From: Bacteroidales bacterium UBA4231
GTDB taxonomy: Bacteria > Bacteroidota > Bacteroidia > Bacteroidales > UBA932
DNA: 44,310 bases
NCBI GenBank assembly: GCA_002396335.1
Contig: DGXN01000004.1
Coordinates: forward strand, 1 to 44,310
Reading direction: 5' to 3'
Part shown: positions 1 to 8,428 of the stretch, one piece after another
Position numbering within the stretch: the stretch's first letter is position 1
How the letters are laid out: each line of letters starts with the position of its first letter
Translations under genes and position numbers: made by a program
The notes under the pieces: generated by a model
The model's database searches: none
The model's input: only the letters and a program-made list of their open reading frames with translations
Told to the model about the DNA's origin: nothing

Positions 1-998
1 GCGGGATAGCGGCGCTCCAGATAGTAGTCGCGGTCCTCTTCAGGAATCTGGGAAGGCTTGATTTCGTGCTTGCGGAGTTTCAGCACATCTTCCATCTTCT
101 TGGGCACCCAGATGCGGCCGTCGTTACGCAGGGACTCACTCATGAGGGTGAGCTTGCACTGCTGGTCTCCGTGGACGGGAATACAGGTGGGGTGGATCTG
201 GGCAAAGCAGGGATTGGCAAAGAAAGCACCCTTGCGGTATGCCTGCATAGCGGCCGATCCGTTGGAATTCATGGCGTTGGTGGAGAGGAAATAGGTATTT
301 CCATAACCGCCGGTGGCAAGCACTACGGCGTGGGCGCCGAAACGCTCGATTTCACCGGTCACCAGGTTACGGGCGATGATACCTTTGGCTTCTCCGTTGA
401 TGATCACCAGGTCCAGCATTTCGTGACGGGGGTAGCTCTTCACGGTGCCGGCGGCGATTTCCTTGTTCAGGGAAGCGTAGGCACCCAGCAGGAGCTGCTG
501 GCCGGTTTGTCCGCGGGCGTAGAAGGTACGGCTCACCTGGACACCGCCGAAGGAACGGTTGGCAAGGTATCCGCCATATTCACGGGCGAACGGGACACCC
601 TGGGCAACGCACTGGTCAATGATGGAGGCACTCACCTCGGCCAGACGGTAGACGTTGGCTTCGCGGGAACGGTAGTCACCGCCTTTGATGGTGTCGTAGA
701 AAAGACGGTAAATGGAGTCGTTGTCGTTCTGGTAGTTCTTGGCAGCGTTGATACCGCCCTGGGCTGCAATGGAATGCGCCCGGCGCGGGGAGTCGCTGAT
801 GCAGAAGATCTTCACGTTGTATCCCATCTCACCGAGGGAAGCAGCTGCAGATGCACCGCCAAGACCGGTACCCACTACAATCACTTCCAACTTCCGCTTA
901 TTGTTCGGAGAAACAATCCGGATTTCGGCTTTGCGCTTGGACCATTTGTCCTTCAGCGGTCCGTCCGGAATCTTGGAAATAAGTTTAGAATCGGCCAT
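1..998 (-). CDS. frdA: fumarate reductase / succinate dehydrogenase flavoprotein subunit, partial (C-terminus beyond window)
   Basis: Catalytic FAD subunit interconverting fumarate and succinate at the inner face of the cytoplasmic membrane. About 332 N-terminal residues are visible; the gene runs off the left edge. The start is ATG at 998-996 ([19 protein letters not shown]). A Rossmann FAD-binding motif GTGLGG lies at about residues 43-48. His75 in [12 protein letters not shown] is at the position that carries covalent FAD in this family, and an HPTCIP stretch lies further on. The sequence is of the Bacteroidetes/epsilonproteobacterial quinol:fumarate reductase type. In Bacteroides the cytochrome b subunit normally precedes this gene; here the upstream same-strand neighbour is a C45 hydrolase instead. 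An iron-sulfur subunit could follow outside the window. The family is certain; fumarate reductase versus succinate dehydrogenase direction cannot be settled from sequence. Confidence 0.93.
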   Translation of the reverse strand, partial: MADSKLISKIPDGPLKDKWSKRKAEIRIVSPNNKRKLEVIVVGTGLGGASAAASLGEMGYNVKIFCISDSPRRAHSIAAQGGINAAKNYQNDNDSIYRLFYDTIKGGDYRSREANVYRLAEVSASIIDQCVAQGVPFAREYGGYLANRSFGGVQVSRTFYARGQTGQQLLLGAYASLNKEIAAGTVKSYPRHEMLDLVIINGEAKGIIARNLVTGEIERFGAHAVVLATGGYGNTYFLSTNAMNSNGSAAMQAYRKGAFFANPCFAQIHPTCIPVHGDQQCKLTLMSESLRNDGRIWVPKKMEDVLKLRKHEIKPSQIPEEDRDYYLERRYP

Positions 999-1091
999 AT
1001 AATTTATTGAATTGGTATTTTCTTCAGTTTGCAATTATAAGCATTTTTCGTGAATTTTTAAGCACTTTTTCGCACTTTCTGCCTTTTTTCC

Positions 1092-1901
1092 CTATAATTC
1101 ATAGGATTTGCAGGGCACCCGGTCCGGTTTTCCAAGGGAGGCCCACATGGTCCTTCCTTCAAAAACAACGGCGCAGGAGGTGTTTTTCCTGAGGATTGGA
1201 GCGCCGGAGCAGGATATTTCACGGATAAAGAAACTGTGATCCCAGCGGTCCATCGGAACTTCCGTGTCCATCAGGATCTTATGGGCTTTCTTGTAGCGGT
1301 CCACGCCCTTGCGGTCCTGGACGCGGCCGGTCATCGTAAAGTTCGTGACCACCCGGTATCCCAGCGGTTCGCGGTTCACGTCGTACTTCACCCAGCTGCT
1401 GTTGTCCACCTCGTAGTAGGCAGCGCCTCCCTTTTCGTCAATGACGCCGAAGTTGGCCTGTACGCCCATCGGCCGGGAAAGCGTGTCCAGGAAATGCTCG
1501 AAGTCCTCGATGGTGGCGCAGATTTCAAGGGCCCTGTACATCAGGACGCCTTCCTTCTCCATCAGGGATTCCGGGACGTCGTCGTCCTTGAGGTCGTAGG
1601 TGGCGGTGTTCATGATGGCGAAGCCGGTCTCGTTTTCGCCCGCCCAGGCTTCCCGCGTTCCCAGAGGCACCTGGGCCGACGGATGGGTGGCCCAGTCGGC
1701 ATTCACGATGCACATCATGCGGTATTTCTCTCCCTGAAAGTACTCTACGGCCACATCCTGGCACTGGGAGTCGCGGTGTTTGAACATGACGGCCTTGCCG
1801 TCTTTGGTATACTTTCCGCTCACAATCACGGAAGTGCAGGCAAAAGAAGGCACTGCGGCAAGCAGCAGCAGGACAAGACTAAAATAGCGAACCGTTTTCA
1901 T
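1092..1901 (-). CDS. exported C45-family (acyl-CoA:6-APA acyltransferase-like) Ntn hydrolase
   Basis: A 269-residue exported protein. The chosen start ([14 protein letters not shown]) gives a clean signal peptide ending SFA, with Cys22 immediately after it. Cysteine in [14 protein letters not shown] followed by FKHRDS is the pattern of the Ntn-hydrolase C45/AAT family, in which the processed N-terminal cysteine is the nucleophile for amide-bond hydrolysis or acyl transfer. The body contains [14 protein letters not shown] and [22 protein letters not shown], also typical of the fold. A longer in-frame start 42 bases upstream would bury the signal peptide and is not preferred. The start lies 23 bases inside the end of ruvB, so the two are probably co-transcribed by chance of proximity rather than function. 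The substrate is unknown; candidates are small peptides, N-acyl amino acids or bile-salt-like amides. Family call is fairly secure, substrate is not inferable. Confidence 0.8.
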   Translation of the reverse strand: MKTVRYFSLVLLLLAAVPSFACTSVIVSGKYTKDGKAVMFKHRDSQCQDVAVEYFQGEKYRMMCIVNADWATHPSAQVPLGTREAWAGENETGFAIMNTATYDLKDDDVPESLMEKEGVLMYRALEICATIEDFEHFLDTLSRPMGVQANFGVIDEKGGAAYYEVDNSSWVKYDVNREPLGYRVVTNFTMTGRVQDRKGVDRYKKAHKILMDTEVPMDRWDHSFFIREISCSGAPILRKNTSCAVVFEGRTMWASLGKPDRVPCKSYEL

Positions 1902-2919
1902 CAGGACTGTATTTTCTTTGTGACAGATAATTCTCCATGCCAAGGTGTTCGTAGGCCAGTTCCGTGGCCACGCGGCCGCGCTGGGTACGGATCAGGAATC
2001 CTTCCTTGATCAAGAACGGCTCATACACCTCTTCCAGGGTGCCTGCATCCTCGCTGATGGAAGTAGCCAGCGTTCCCACGCCCACCGGACCGCCTTTGAA
2101 AGTAAGGATGAGGGTTTTCAGGATCTTGTTGTCGATGGAATCCAGCCCCCGCTTGTCAATCTTCAGTTTATTCAGGGCGAAACGCGTGATTTCCAACTCG
2201 ATACGCCCGTCTCCGAGAACCTGTGCGAAATCCCGCACCCGCTTCAGGAGGGCATTGGCGATACGTGCGGTTCCGCGGCTGCGGAGCGCAATCTCGTATG
2301 CCGCATCCTCCTGGATTTCCAGATTCAGGATCCGGGCCGACCGCATCACAATCTTCATCAGGTCTTCCGTATCATAGTATTCCAGGGCCAGATTGATGCC
2401 GAACCGGGCCCTGAGCGGAGCCGTCAGGAGGCCGCTCCGGGTCGTGGCGCCAACCAGGGTGAAAGGATTCAGGTTGATCCTGACGCTCCGCGCCCCCGGT
2501 CCCTTGTCAATCATAATGTCAATCACGTAATCCTCCATGGCCGAATACAGGTATTCCTCCACTTCGGGGGACAGGCGGTGGATTTCGTCGATGAAAAGTA
2601 CGTCGCCCGTTTCCAGGGAGGTAAGCAGGCCGGCCAGGTCGCCGGGTTTGTCCAGCACGGGACCCGACGTCACTTTCATGTTCACGCCCATCTCGTTGGC
2701 GATGATGTGCGCGAGCGTCGTTTTTCCCAGACCGGGAGGACCGTGGAAAAGAACATGGTCCAGGGCCTCTCCGCGCTGTTTTGCGGCTTTTATATAAATA
2801 TTGAGGTTGGAAACGATTTCCTTCTGTCCGGTGAAATCATCCAGCTCCTGCGGGCGGATAATTCCGTCAAATTCACTATCTTTGCGGTCCAGTGTATTGT
2901 GCGGGTCGAATTCTGTCAT
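1879..2919 (-). CDS. ruvB: Holliday junction branch migration ATPase RuvB
   Basis: 346 residues, the usual length. RuvB is the hexameric AAA+ motor that works with RuvA to drive branch migration of Holliday junctions in the cytoplasm. Visible motifs: Walker [10 protein letters not shown] (residues 60-68), Walker B LFIDEIHR (about 109-115, Asp111-Glu112), sensor region GATTRSGLL, arginine-finger region ARFG, and the C-terminal winged-helix domain with [10 protein letters not shown] and [18 protein letters not shown] -7 promoter element lies 25 bases upstream. It is transcribed away from mfd across a DnaA-box-rich intergenic region. Its 3' end overlaps the C45 hydrolase start. ruvA and ruvC are not in the window, as is common in Bacteroidetes. 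Confidence 0.98.
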   Translation of the reverse strand: MTEFDPHNTLDRKDSEFDGIIRPQELDDFTGQKEIVSNLNIYIKAAKQRGEALDHVLFHGPPGLGKTTLAHIIANEMGVNMKVTSGPVLDKPGDLAGLLTSLETGDVLFIDEIHRLSPEVEEYLYSAMEDYVIDIMIDKGPGARSVRINLNPFTLVGATTRSGLLTAPLRARFGINLALEYYDTEDLMKIVMRSARILNLEIQEDAAYEIALRSRGTARIANALLKRVRDFAQVLGDGRIELEITRFALNKLKIDKRGLDSIDNKILKTLILTFKGGPVGVGTLATSISEDAGTLEEVYEPFLIKEGFLIRTQRGRVATELAYEHLGMENYLSQRKYSPDENGSLF

Positions 2920-2940
2920 ACGGGCATTCGGTTCAATTCA

Positions 2941-3172
2941 AATACAAATATAGTTTTTATTTTTAAAATGATGGTTTTGATGTTGTTGTCAATATGTTGA
3001 TAACATTTTTAAGTCATTAAAAACCAATATTTTAATAAATAATTGAAATGTTGAAAACCTGTCAGTTGCGCGTTGATAGTCCGTGAATAATCCATTCACG
3101 CTTTTCCCGAAAACGTTATCAACAGGGTTATGAACAGGTTATCAACAGGCAAAAAGAGGTAAATGTTGATAA
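2941..3172. other. cluster of DnaA-box-like motifs beside an AT-rich segment; candidate replication origin
   Basis: Exact TTATCAACA nonamers (one base off the TTATCCACA consensus) occur at 3116-3124 and 3139-3147 on the plus strand and at 2995-3003 and 3164-3172 on the minus strand. A one-mismatch copy, TTATGAACA, lies at 3128-3136. The three plus-strand boxes are spaced 12 and 11 bases apart, about one helical turn, and each continues into AGG. A weaker TTTTCAACA is at 3049-3057 (minus). The segment 2941-3057 is strongly A+T-rich and would suit an unwinding element. A 7-bp inverted repeat CGTGAAT/ATTCACG sits at 3082-3100. Genes diverge on both sides. The last box overlaps the mfd start codon, so a DnaA-controlled promoter is the alternative. 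No dnaA gene is in the window. Confidence 0.5.
2945..2952 (-). promoter_or_regulatory. -7 promoter element of ruvB
   Basis: On the minus strand the bases read TATATTTG, an exact match to the Bacteroidetes -7 consensus TAnnTTTG, 25 bases upstream of the ruvB start codon. No good TTTG was seen at the expected -33 spacing. It lies in the AT-rich part of the candidate origin region. Confidence 0.55.
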
Positions 3173-6100
3173 GTCAAAACGCAACATTGCTGCTGCAGAA
3201 AAAACTCCAAAACAGTGGAGAAGCATTCTGCAGCGGGCTTTTCCTGTCTGCCCGCTGGGCTGTCGTATCGCAGGTGGCCGTATCGGGTACCCATTTTCTG
3301 GTGCTTCCCACCCGCGAAGCGGCCGAATACTGCAGTGCAGACCTTTATAACTTGGTGGAAGGTGACTGCGTGTTTTTCCTTCCTGAATCCGGTAAAAGCG
3401 TCGAAAGGAGCAATTACAAATCTTCGCTGGGTGTCCAGCGGACTTCGGCCATCGGACAACTTTTGCGTCCGTCAGGAGAGGAAGGGCGGCTTTTCATCGT
3501 AACCTATCCGGAAGCGGTGGAAGAAAAGATTCCGAAAACCCGGAATCTCACTGAAGCCCTCCTTGTTATCAAAGAAGGAGAGGAATTCCCTTACGAAAAA
3601 CTCCGGACCCTCCTGCAGGAAAAAGGATTCGAAAGGGTAGACTTCGTATCGGCCCCCGGCCAGTATGCCATGCGCGGTGCGGTCATCGACATTTTCTCCT
3701 ATTCGCTGGACAAGCCCTACCGCATCAGTTTCTTCGGTGATGAAGTGGACCAGATCAATACCTTCGACTGCAACACCCAGCTTTCCGTCGAAAAAGTCCC
3801 CGAGGCCGACATCTACCCCGACATCGCCGCCCGTGAGGCCGACGGGGACGGAGAATCCCTCCTGAGCCTCCTTCCGCAGGATGCCACCGTCTGGATAGAT
3901 TCTTCCGACATGTATAAAGAAAGGGAGTTTTTCCCTCTTCTGACCCGCTGGAAGCACGTTTTTCTGGATATACCCCTGCAGAAAGAGAATGTGTCGTCCG
4001 TGAAGTTCAACATTTCTCCGCAGCCCGTTTTCAACAAGAACTTCGACCTGCTGATTTCCGACATCCGTTCCAAGATAGAAAACAACTACAAAGTCTACAT
4101 CTTCGGGGAAAAGGAAAGCCAGCTGGAGCGCCTCCGTTCCATCATGCTGCAGGAAGAGAATGCGCTTTTGCCCGAATTCATAAAAGGGAAAAACATCCAC
4201 GCCGGGTTTGTGGACAATGAGGATAAGGTGTGCTGGTACACGGACCACGAGATTTTCGACCGTTTCCACCGCGTCCGCATGCGCCGGACCGTAGAGAAGT
4301 CGGAACAGCTCACCCTCAACGACTTAAGTGCATTCAACCTGGGCGACTTCGTCGTCCATATCGACCACGGCATCGGCATTTTCGGCGGTCTGGTGAAAAT
4401 CAAGGACGACCATGACCGTGTCCACGAGGTGGTGAAACTCATCTACAGCGGCGGCGACGTGGTTTTTGTTTCGGTCCATTCCCTGCATAAGATTTCGCGT
4501 TTCCGTTCCAAGGAAGGGGAACCGCCGCGCGTGAACAAACTGGGTTCCAAGACCTGGTCCAACATGAAGACGGCCGCCAAGTCGCGGGTCAAGGACATCG
4601 CCAAGGAACTCATCCAACTCTACGCCAAGCGCCGTTCTTCCCAGGGATATGCCTATTCGCCGGACAGTTATCTTCAGGAAGAGTTGGAGTCTTCCTTCAT
4701 GTATGAGGACACTCCGGATCAGGAGCGGGCCACCAAGGCTGTGAAAGAAGACATGGAAGACACCTGCCCCATGGACCGCCTGGTGTGCGGCGACGTGGGC
4801 TTCGGAAAGACGGAAATAGCCATCCGGGCAGCGTTCAAAGCCGCCTGCGACTCCAAACAGGTGGCCGTCCTGGTGCCCACCACCATCCTCTGCCTGCAGC
4901 ATTACGAAACCTTCAAGGCCCGTCTGGAAAACCTCCCCTGCACGGTGGAATATGTAAGCCGGTTAAGAACCGCCAAGCAGATTGCCGACATCAAAAAACG
5001 CCTGAAGGAAGGGTCGATAGACATCCTGATCGGCACGCATAAAATCCTGGGCGCCGGATTTGAATTCAAGGACCTCGGGCTCCTGATTATCGACGAAGAG
5101 CAGAAGTTCGGCGTATCGGCCAAGGAAAAACTCCGCCAGCTGAAGCATTCGGTGGATACGCTCACCCTGACGGCGACACCCATCCCCCGTACGCTGCAGT
5201 TCTCCCTGCTGGGGGCGCGCGACCTTTCCATCATCCAGACCCCTCCGCCCAACCGCATCCCCATCCAGACCGAGATCATCCTGTTCAACGAGGCCGAGAT
5301 CAAGAGCATCATCAACTACGAACTCAACCGTGGCGGACAGGTCTTCTTCCTGCACAACAAAGTGGAGGAACTTCCCGCCATCGAAGACATCCTCCACCGG
5401 CTGGTGCCCGACATGAAAATCTGTGTAGCCCACGGAAAGATGGAGGCCAGGGAATTGGAAGACAAGATGTTGTCTTTCATGCGCGGCGAGGATGACCTCC
5501 TTCTCTGTACCACCATCATCGAAAACGGACTGGACATTCCCAATGCCAATACCATCATTGTCAATCAGGCGCAGAATATCGGCCTGAGCGACCTGCACCA
5601 GCTGCGCGGCCGGGTGGGAAGGTCCAACCGGAAGGCTTTCTGCTATCTCATCGTGCCTCCGCTGATAAGCATTTCCGACGACGCCCGCCGCAGGCTCCGG
5701 GCCATCGAGGAATTCTCCGACCTCGGCAGCGGTTTCAACATCGCCATGCAGGATTTGGATATCCGCGGCGCCGGCAACCTCCTCGGAGCCGAGCAGAGCG
5801 GCTTCATTTCCGACATGGGATACGAAACCTACCAGAAAATTCTCTCCGAGGCCATGGAAGAACTCGGTGTGGAAACCGGCAGTGCCGTGCGTTCCGGTCA
5901 GGAAAAATTTGTGGAGGACTGCACCATCGAAACCGACCGTCCCGCTTACATCCCCGACGACTACATCGACATCACCGCAGAGAAAATCCGTATATACAAG
6001 ATGCTGGACGCCCTGTCCGACGACCGTGAGATCGACCGCATCGCCGCCCAGGTGCAGGACCGTTTCGGCCCGCTTCCGCAGGAATTGCAGAACCTGCTTT

Positions 6101-6360
6101 ATGTAGTGAAAATCAGAAATTTAGGTACACACATTGGATTCGAAAAGATTATCATCAAGAATGGTATGCAGATCATGTTCTTCGTCTCCAATCCGCTGTC
6201 GCCTTACTACAAGTCCAAGGTGTTCGAGCAGGTGCTCGGAAAAGTGAACGAGAACCCCGGCCTGTACAAATTCAACCAGGACGGCGGAAGGCTCCGTACG
6301 GTAACCCGCGGAGTGGATTCCATGGAGAAGGCCTACCTTATTTTGAAAAAACTGCAATAA
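3163..6360 (+). CDS. mfd: transcription-repair coupling factor Mfd
   Basis: 1065 residues, slightly shorter than the usual 1100-1150. Mfd is the DNA translocase that removes RNA polymerase stalled at lesions and recruits UvrA. Domains in order: UvrB-like N-terminal region (EPGQYAMRG-like sequence APGQYAMRGAVIDIFS, FFGDEVDQI), RNAP-interaction domain (GDFVVHIDHGIGIFGGL), then the RecG-like helicase core with Walker A GDVGFGKTE (from residue 543), DEEQ box (from about 644), TATPIPRTL, and QLRGRVGRS. The C-terminal D7/TRCF domain is present to the end. The ATG at 3163 is the first in the frame and overlaps a DnaA-box-like motif; no recognisable TAnnTTTG element precedes it. The next gene, coaX, starts 18 bases beyond the stop. 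Confidence 0.97.
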   Translation: MLISQNATLLLQKKLQNSGEAFCSGLFLSARWAVVSQVAVSGTHFLVLPTREAAEYCSADLYNLVEGDCVFFLPESGKSVERSNYKSSLGVQRTSAIGQLLRPSGEEGRLFIVTYPEAVEEKIPKTRNLTEALLVIKEGEEFPYEKLRTLLQEKGFERVDFVSAPGQYAMRGAVIDIFSYSLDKPYRISFFGDEVDQINTFDCNTQLSVEKVPEADIYPDIAAREADGDGESLLSLLPQDATVWIDSSDMYKEREFFPLLTRWKHVFLDIPLQKENVSSVKFNISPQPVFNKNFDLLISDIRSKIENNYKVYIFGEKESQLERLRSIMLQEENALLPEFIKGKNIHAGFVDNEDKVCWYTDHEIFDRFHRVRMRRTVEKSEQLTLNDLSAFNLGDFVVHIDHGIGIFGGLVKIKDDHDRVHEVVKLIYSGGDVVFVSVHSLHKISRFRSKEGEPPRVNKLGSKTWSNMKTAAKSRVKDIAKELIQLYAKRRSSQGYAYSPDSYLQEELESSFMYEDTPDQERATKAVKEDMEDTCPMDRLVCGDVGFGKTEIAIRAAFKAACDSKQVAVLVPTTILCLQHYETFKARLENLPCTVEYVSRLRTAKQIADIKKRLKEGSIDILIGTHKILGAGFEFKDLGLLIIDEEQKFGVSAKEKLRQLKHSVDTLTLTATPIPRTLQFSLLGARDLSIIQTPPPNRIPIQTEIILFNEAEIKSIINYELNRGGQVFFLHNKVEELPAIEDILHRLVPDMKICVAHGKMEARELEDKMLSFMRGEDDLLLCTTIIENGLDIPNANTIIVNQAQNIGLSDLHQLRGRVGRSNRKAFCYLIVPPLISISDDARRRLRAIEEFSDLGSGFNIAMQDLDIRGAGNLLGAEQSGFISDMGYETYQKILSEAMEELGVETGSAVRSGQEKFVEDCTIETDRPAYIPDDYIDITAEKIRIYKMLDALSDDREIDRIAAQVQDRFGPLPQELQNLLYVVKIRNLGTHIGFEKIIIKNGMQIMFFVSNPLSPYYKSKVFEQVLGKVNENPGLYKFNQDGGRLRTVTRGVDSMEKAYLILKKLQ

Positions 6361-6372
6361 TTTGTATTTTTG
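6342..6372 (+). promoter_or_regulatory. promoter of coaX, TTTG-N19-TATTTTTG
   Basis: TTTG at 6342-6345, a 19-base spacer, then TATTTTTG at 6365-6372. This fits the Bacteroidetes vegetative consensus of TTTG, 19-21 bases, TAnnTTTG. The -7 element ends only 6 bases before the coaX ATG, so transcription would begin at or next to the start codon. The -33 element lies inside the last codons of mfd. Confidence 0.65.
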
Positions 6373-6378
6373 TGGGCT

Positions 6379-7107
6379 ATGTCCAACTTATTAGTAGAAA
6401 TAGGAAATACCGCCCTCAAGGCCGCCTGGTCCGACAGGATGACCCTCGGGAAAACATTCCGCTACCAAGGGGAAAAAGTCATGGACTTCATCCTCTCCCT
6501 CACCCAGCGTGAAAAACCCTCCGTCATGGTGGTATCCTCCGTCTACCCGCTCCAGGAGGCCGACATTGCCACCCTTCAGGGAGAATGTGCCCGTCTGATG
6601 GTCCTGGATGCCGAACATAAGGAAATTCTTCTTTCCCACGGCCTTCCCGCCCACATTTCCTACGACCGGGCCGCCGCCATCCTCGCCGCCAGGTATCTGT
6701 TCCGCGGCCGCGGCTGCACCATCGTGGACTTCGGCACCACCCTTTCGGTCGATTTTACCCGTGAAGACGGCCTGTACGAGGGCGGAAACATCTCTCTGGG
6801 ATGCCGTACCCGCTTCAAGGCGCTGCACCGCTATTCCCGGGCCCTTCCCCTTCTGGACATTCCCGAAAACCCCGCCCCGGTGGGCCTCTCGGAAAGCGCA
6901 TCCATCGAAAGCGGAGTCATTTCAGGCATTATATTTGAAATTGAAGGCTACCTGGCGCTTCATCCGGGGAATATCGCCATATTTACCGGCGGCGACGCGA
7001 ATTATTTTGCAAAACGGATGAAAAGTTCCATCTTTGTAATTTGTAACCTCGTTTTGATGGGGTTGGCTTTAATGGCAGATGAGTATGTGCTCAAGATTGA
7101 AAAATAG
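6379..7107 (+). CDS. coaX: type III pantothenate kinase
   Basis: 242 residues. It phosphorylates pantothenate to 4'-phosphopantothenate, the first step of coenzyme A synthesis, in the cytoplasm. It belongs to the ASKHA fold: N-terminal VEIGNTALKAAW phosphate motif, central VDFGTTLSVDF, and GGNISLGCRTRFKALHRYSRALPLL are characteristic of CoaX. The start is ATG 6379 (MSNLLVEIGNT); an upstream TTG in frame is unlikely because the promoter occupies it. It overlaps the following outer-membrane protein gene by 29 bases. The order coaX, outer-membrane protein, TPR protein, lptC, peptidylprolyl isomerase is a familiar Bacteroidales cluster. Confidence 0.95.
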   Translation: MSNLLVEIGNTALKAAWSDRMTLGKTFRYQGEKVMDFILSLTQREKPSVMVVSSVYPLQEADIATLQGECARLMVLDAEHKEILLSHGLPAHISYDRAAAILAARYLFRGRGCTIVDFGTTLSVDFTREDGLYEGGNISLGCRTRFKALHRYSRALPLLDIPENPAPVGLSESASIESGVISGIIFEIEGYLALHPGNIAIFTGGDANYFAKRMKSSIFVICNLVLMGLALMADEYVLKIEK

Positions 7108-8383
7108 TCTGGTGGCCGTTATGGTACTGTTTTTATCCGGTTGGGCGGCACAGGCCCAGACGGACGGAACGTACAGCGGATACTCTCCGTATTCCGTCTT
7201 CGGAATCGGACAGCTGCACCAGGGAGGGACGGCGTGGAACCGCGGTATGGGAGGCGTAGGCATCGCCGCCCGCAACAACCGCTTCGTGAACATCCTCAAT
7301 CCCGCCTCCGTCACCGCCCGCGACTCCCTCTCGTTCATGTCGGACTTCGGCCTCAGCGGCCGCATGTCCATGTTTTCGGAAGGGGACAAGCGCAGCGTGA
7401 ACACCCTGTTCAATATCGACGACTTTGTGATTTCCTTCCCCATGTGGCGCCACACGGCCTTCATGGCGGGCATCCGTCCCATCAGTGACGTCGGCTACAG
7501 CATCTCCACCACCGAGATGGACGTCTACACCAACAGACAGACCTTCACCACGGCCGGTAACGGCGGTATCTATCAGCTTTTCGCCGCCGCCGGCGTCACT
7601 TTCTGGAACCGCCTCTCCGTGGGCGCACAGCTTAACTACAACTTCGGCAACATCAACAAAAAGGCCTCCATGGTCTATGCCGACGACAGCTACCGCAACT
7701 CCGCTTCCGGAGACTCGCTCCAGATTCAGAACCTGTCGGCCAAACTGGGTCTGCAGTACGAGCAGCCCCTGTCCACCCGCTCTTCCCTCACGGTCGGCGC
7801 TACCTATCAGTTCGGTACCCGCATCAACGGCTATCACACCCATTACCGGGAACTGGGAAGCTACTCCTACGCCAGAAAACGCACCCAGACCACTTTGTCC
7901 GAAAAGAATCTGTTCATGGGCGACGAACTGGGCATCGGCCTCAGCTACCGCCTTGCAGATAAATTCATGGCCGAACTGGACTACACCCGCACCGACTGGT
8001 CCCGCAGCCAGATGGACCAGGTGAGCGGTTTCTCCAATGTCGGAGACGTCACCTTCGCCCCCGGAGTGGGCCAGAGTTTCCGCGGCGGTGTCGAGTTCAC
8101 CCCCAACCGCAACGACATCCGTTATTTCCTCCGCCGGGTCACCTACCGCGCGGGCGCCTATTTCGACCAGTCCTACTATACGGTAGACGGCGCCCATGTC
8201 AATACGGTGGGCGTCACCGTCGGCCTTACCCTCCCCGTATTCCGCTGGTACAACGGCGTTTCCCTGGGCCTGGAATTCGCCCAGCGGGGCCTTGCCACCT
8301 CCCAGGTGAAAGAGCGGTACTTCGGCTTCAACATCGGTTTCAACGTGTTTGACATCTGGTTCCAGAAGCGCCCTTATGAATAG
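7079..8383 (+). CDS. outer-membrane beta-barrel protein of the coaX-lptC cluster
   Basis: 434 residues with a signal peptide (about residues 1-26, ending AQAQ). The mature part starts TDGTYSGYSPYSVFGIGQL and continues with RGMGGVGIAARNNRFVNILNPAS, a FadL/OmpP1 or PorV-like N-terminal pattern. After that come many alternating-hydrophobicity strands typical of a beta-barrel (RLSVGAQLNYNFGN, SSLTVGATYQFGTRI, KFMAELDYTRTDW, GVTVGLTLPVFRW), ending near FNVFDIWFQKRPYE. The start at 7079 overlaps coaX; a second ATG at 7085 is equally possible. In Bacteroidales this gene sits between coaX and the TPR protein, and context suggests a role in outer-membrane assembly or transport. Its exact function is not known to me. 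Confidence 0.8.
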   Translation: MSMCSRLKNSLVAVMVLFLSGWAAQAQTDGTYSGYSPYSVFGIGQLHQGGTAWNRGMGGVGIAARNNRFVNILNPASVTARDSLSFMSDFGLSGRMSMFSEGDKRSVNTLFNIDDFVISFPMWRHTAFMAGIRPISDVGYSISTTEMDVYTNRQTFTTAGNGGIYQLFAAAGVTFWNRLSVGAQLNYNFGNINKKASMVYADDSYRNSASGDSLQIQNLSAKLGLQYEQPLSTRSSLTVGATYQFGTRINGYHTHYRELGSYSYARKRTQTTLSEKNLFMGDELGIGLSYRLADKFMAELDYTRTDWSRSQMDQVSGFSNVGDVTFAPGVGQSFRGGVEFTPNRNDIRYFLRRVTYRAGAYFDQSYYTVDGAHVNTVGVTVGLTLPVFRWYNGVSLGLEFAQRGLATSQVKERYFGFNIGFNVFDIWFQKRPYE

Positions 8384-8428
8384 GATGGTACAATTATTGA
8401 AAACAAAAAAATTAAAAATACTTGTGAT

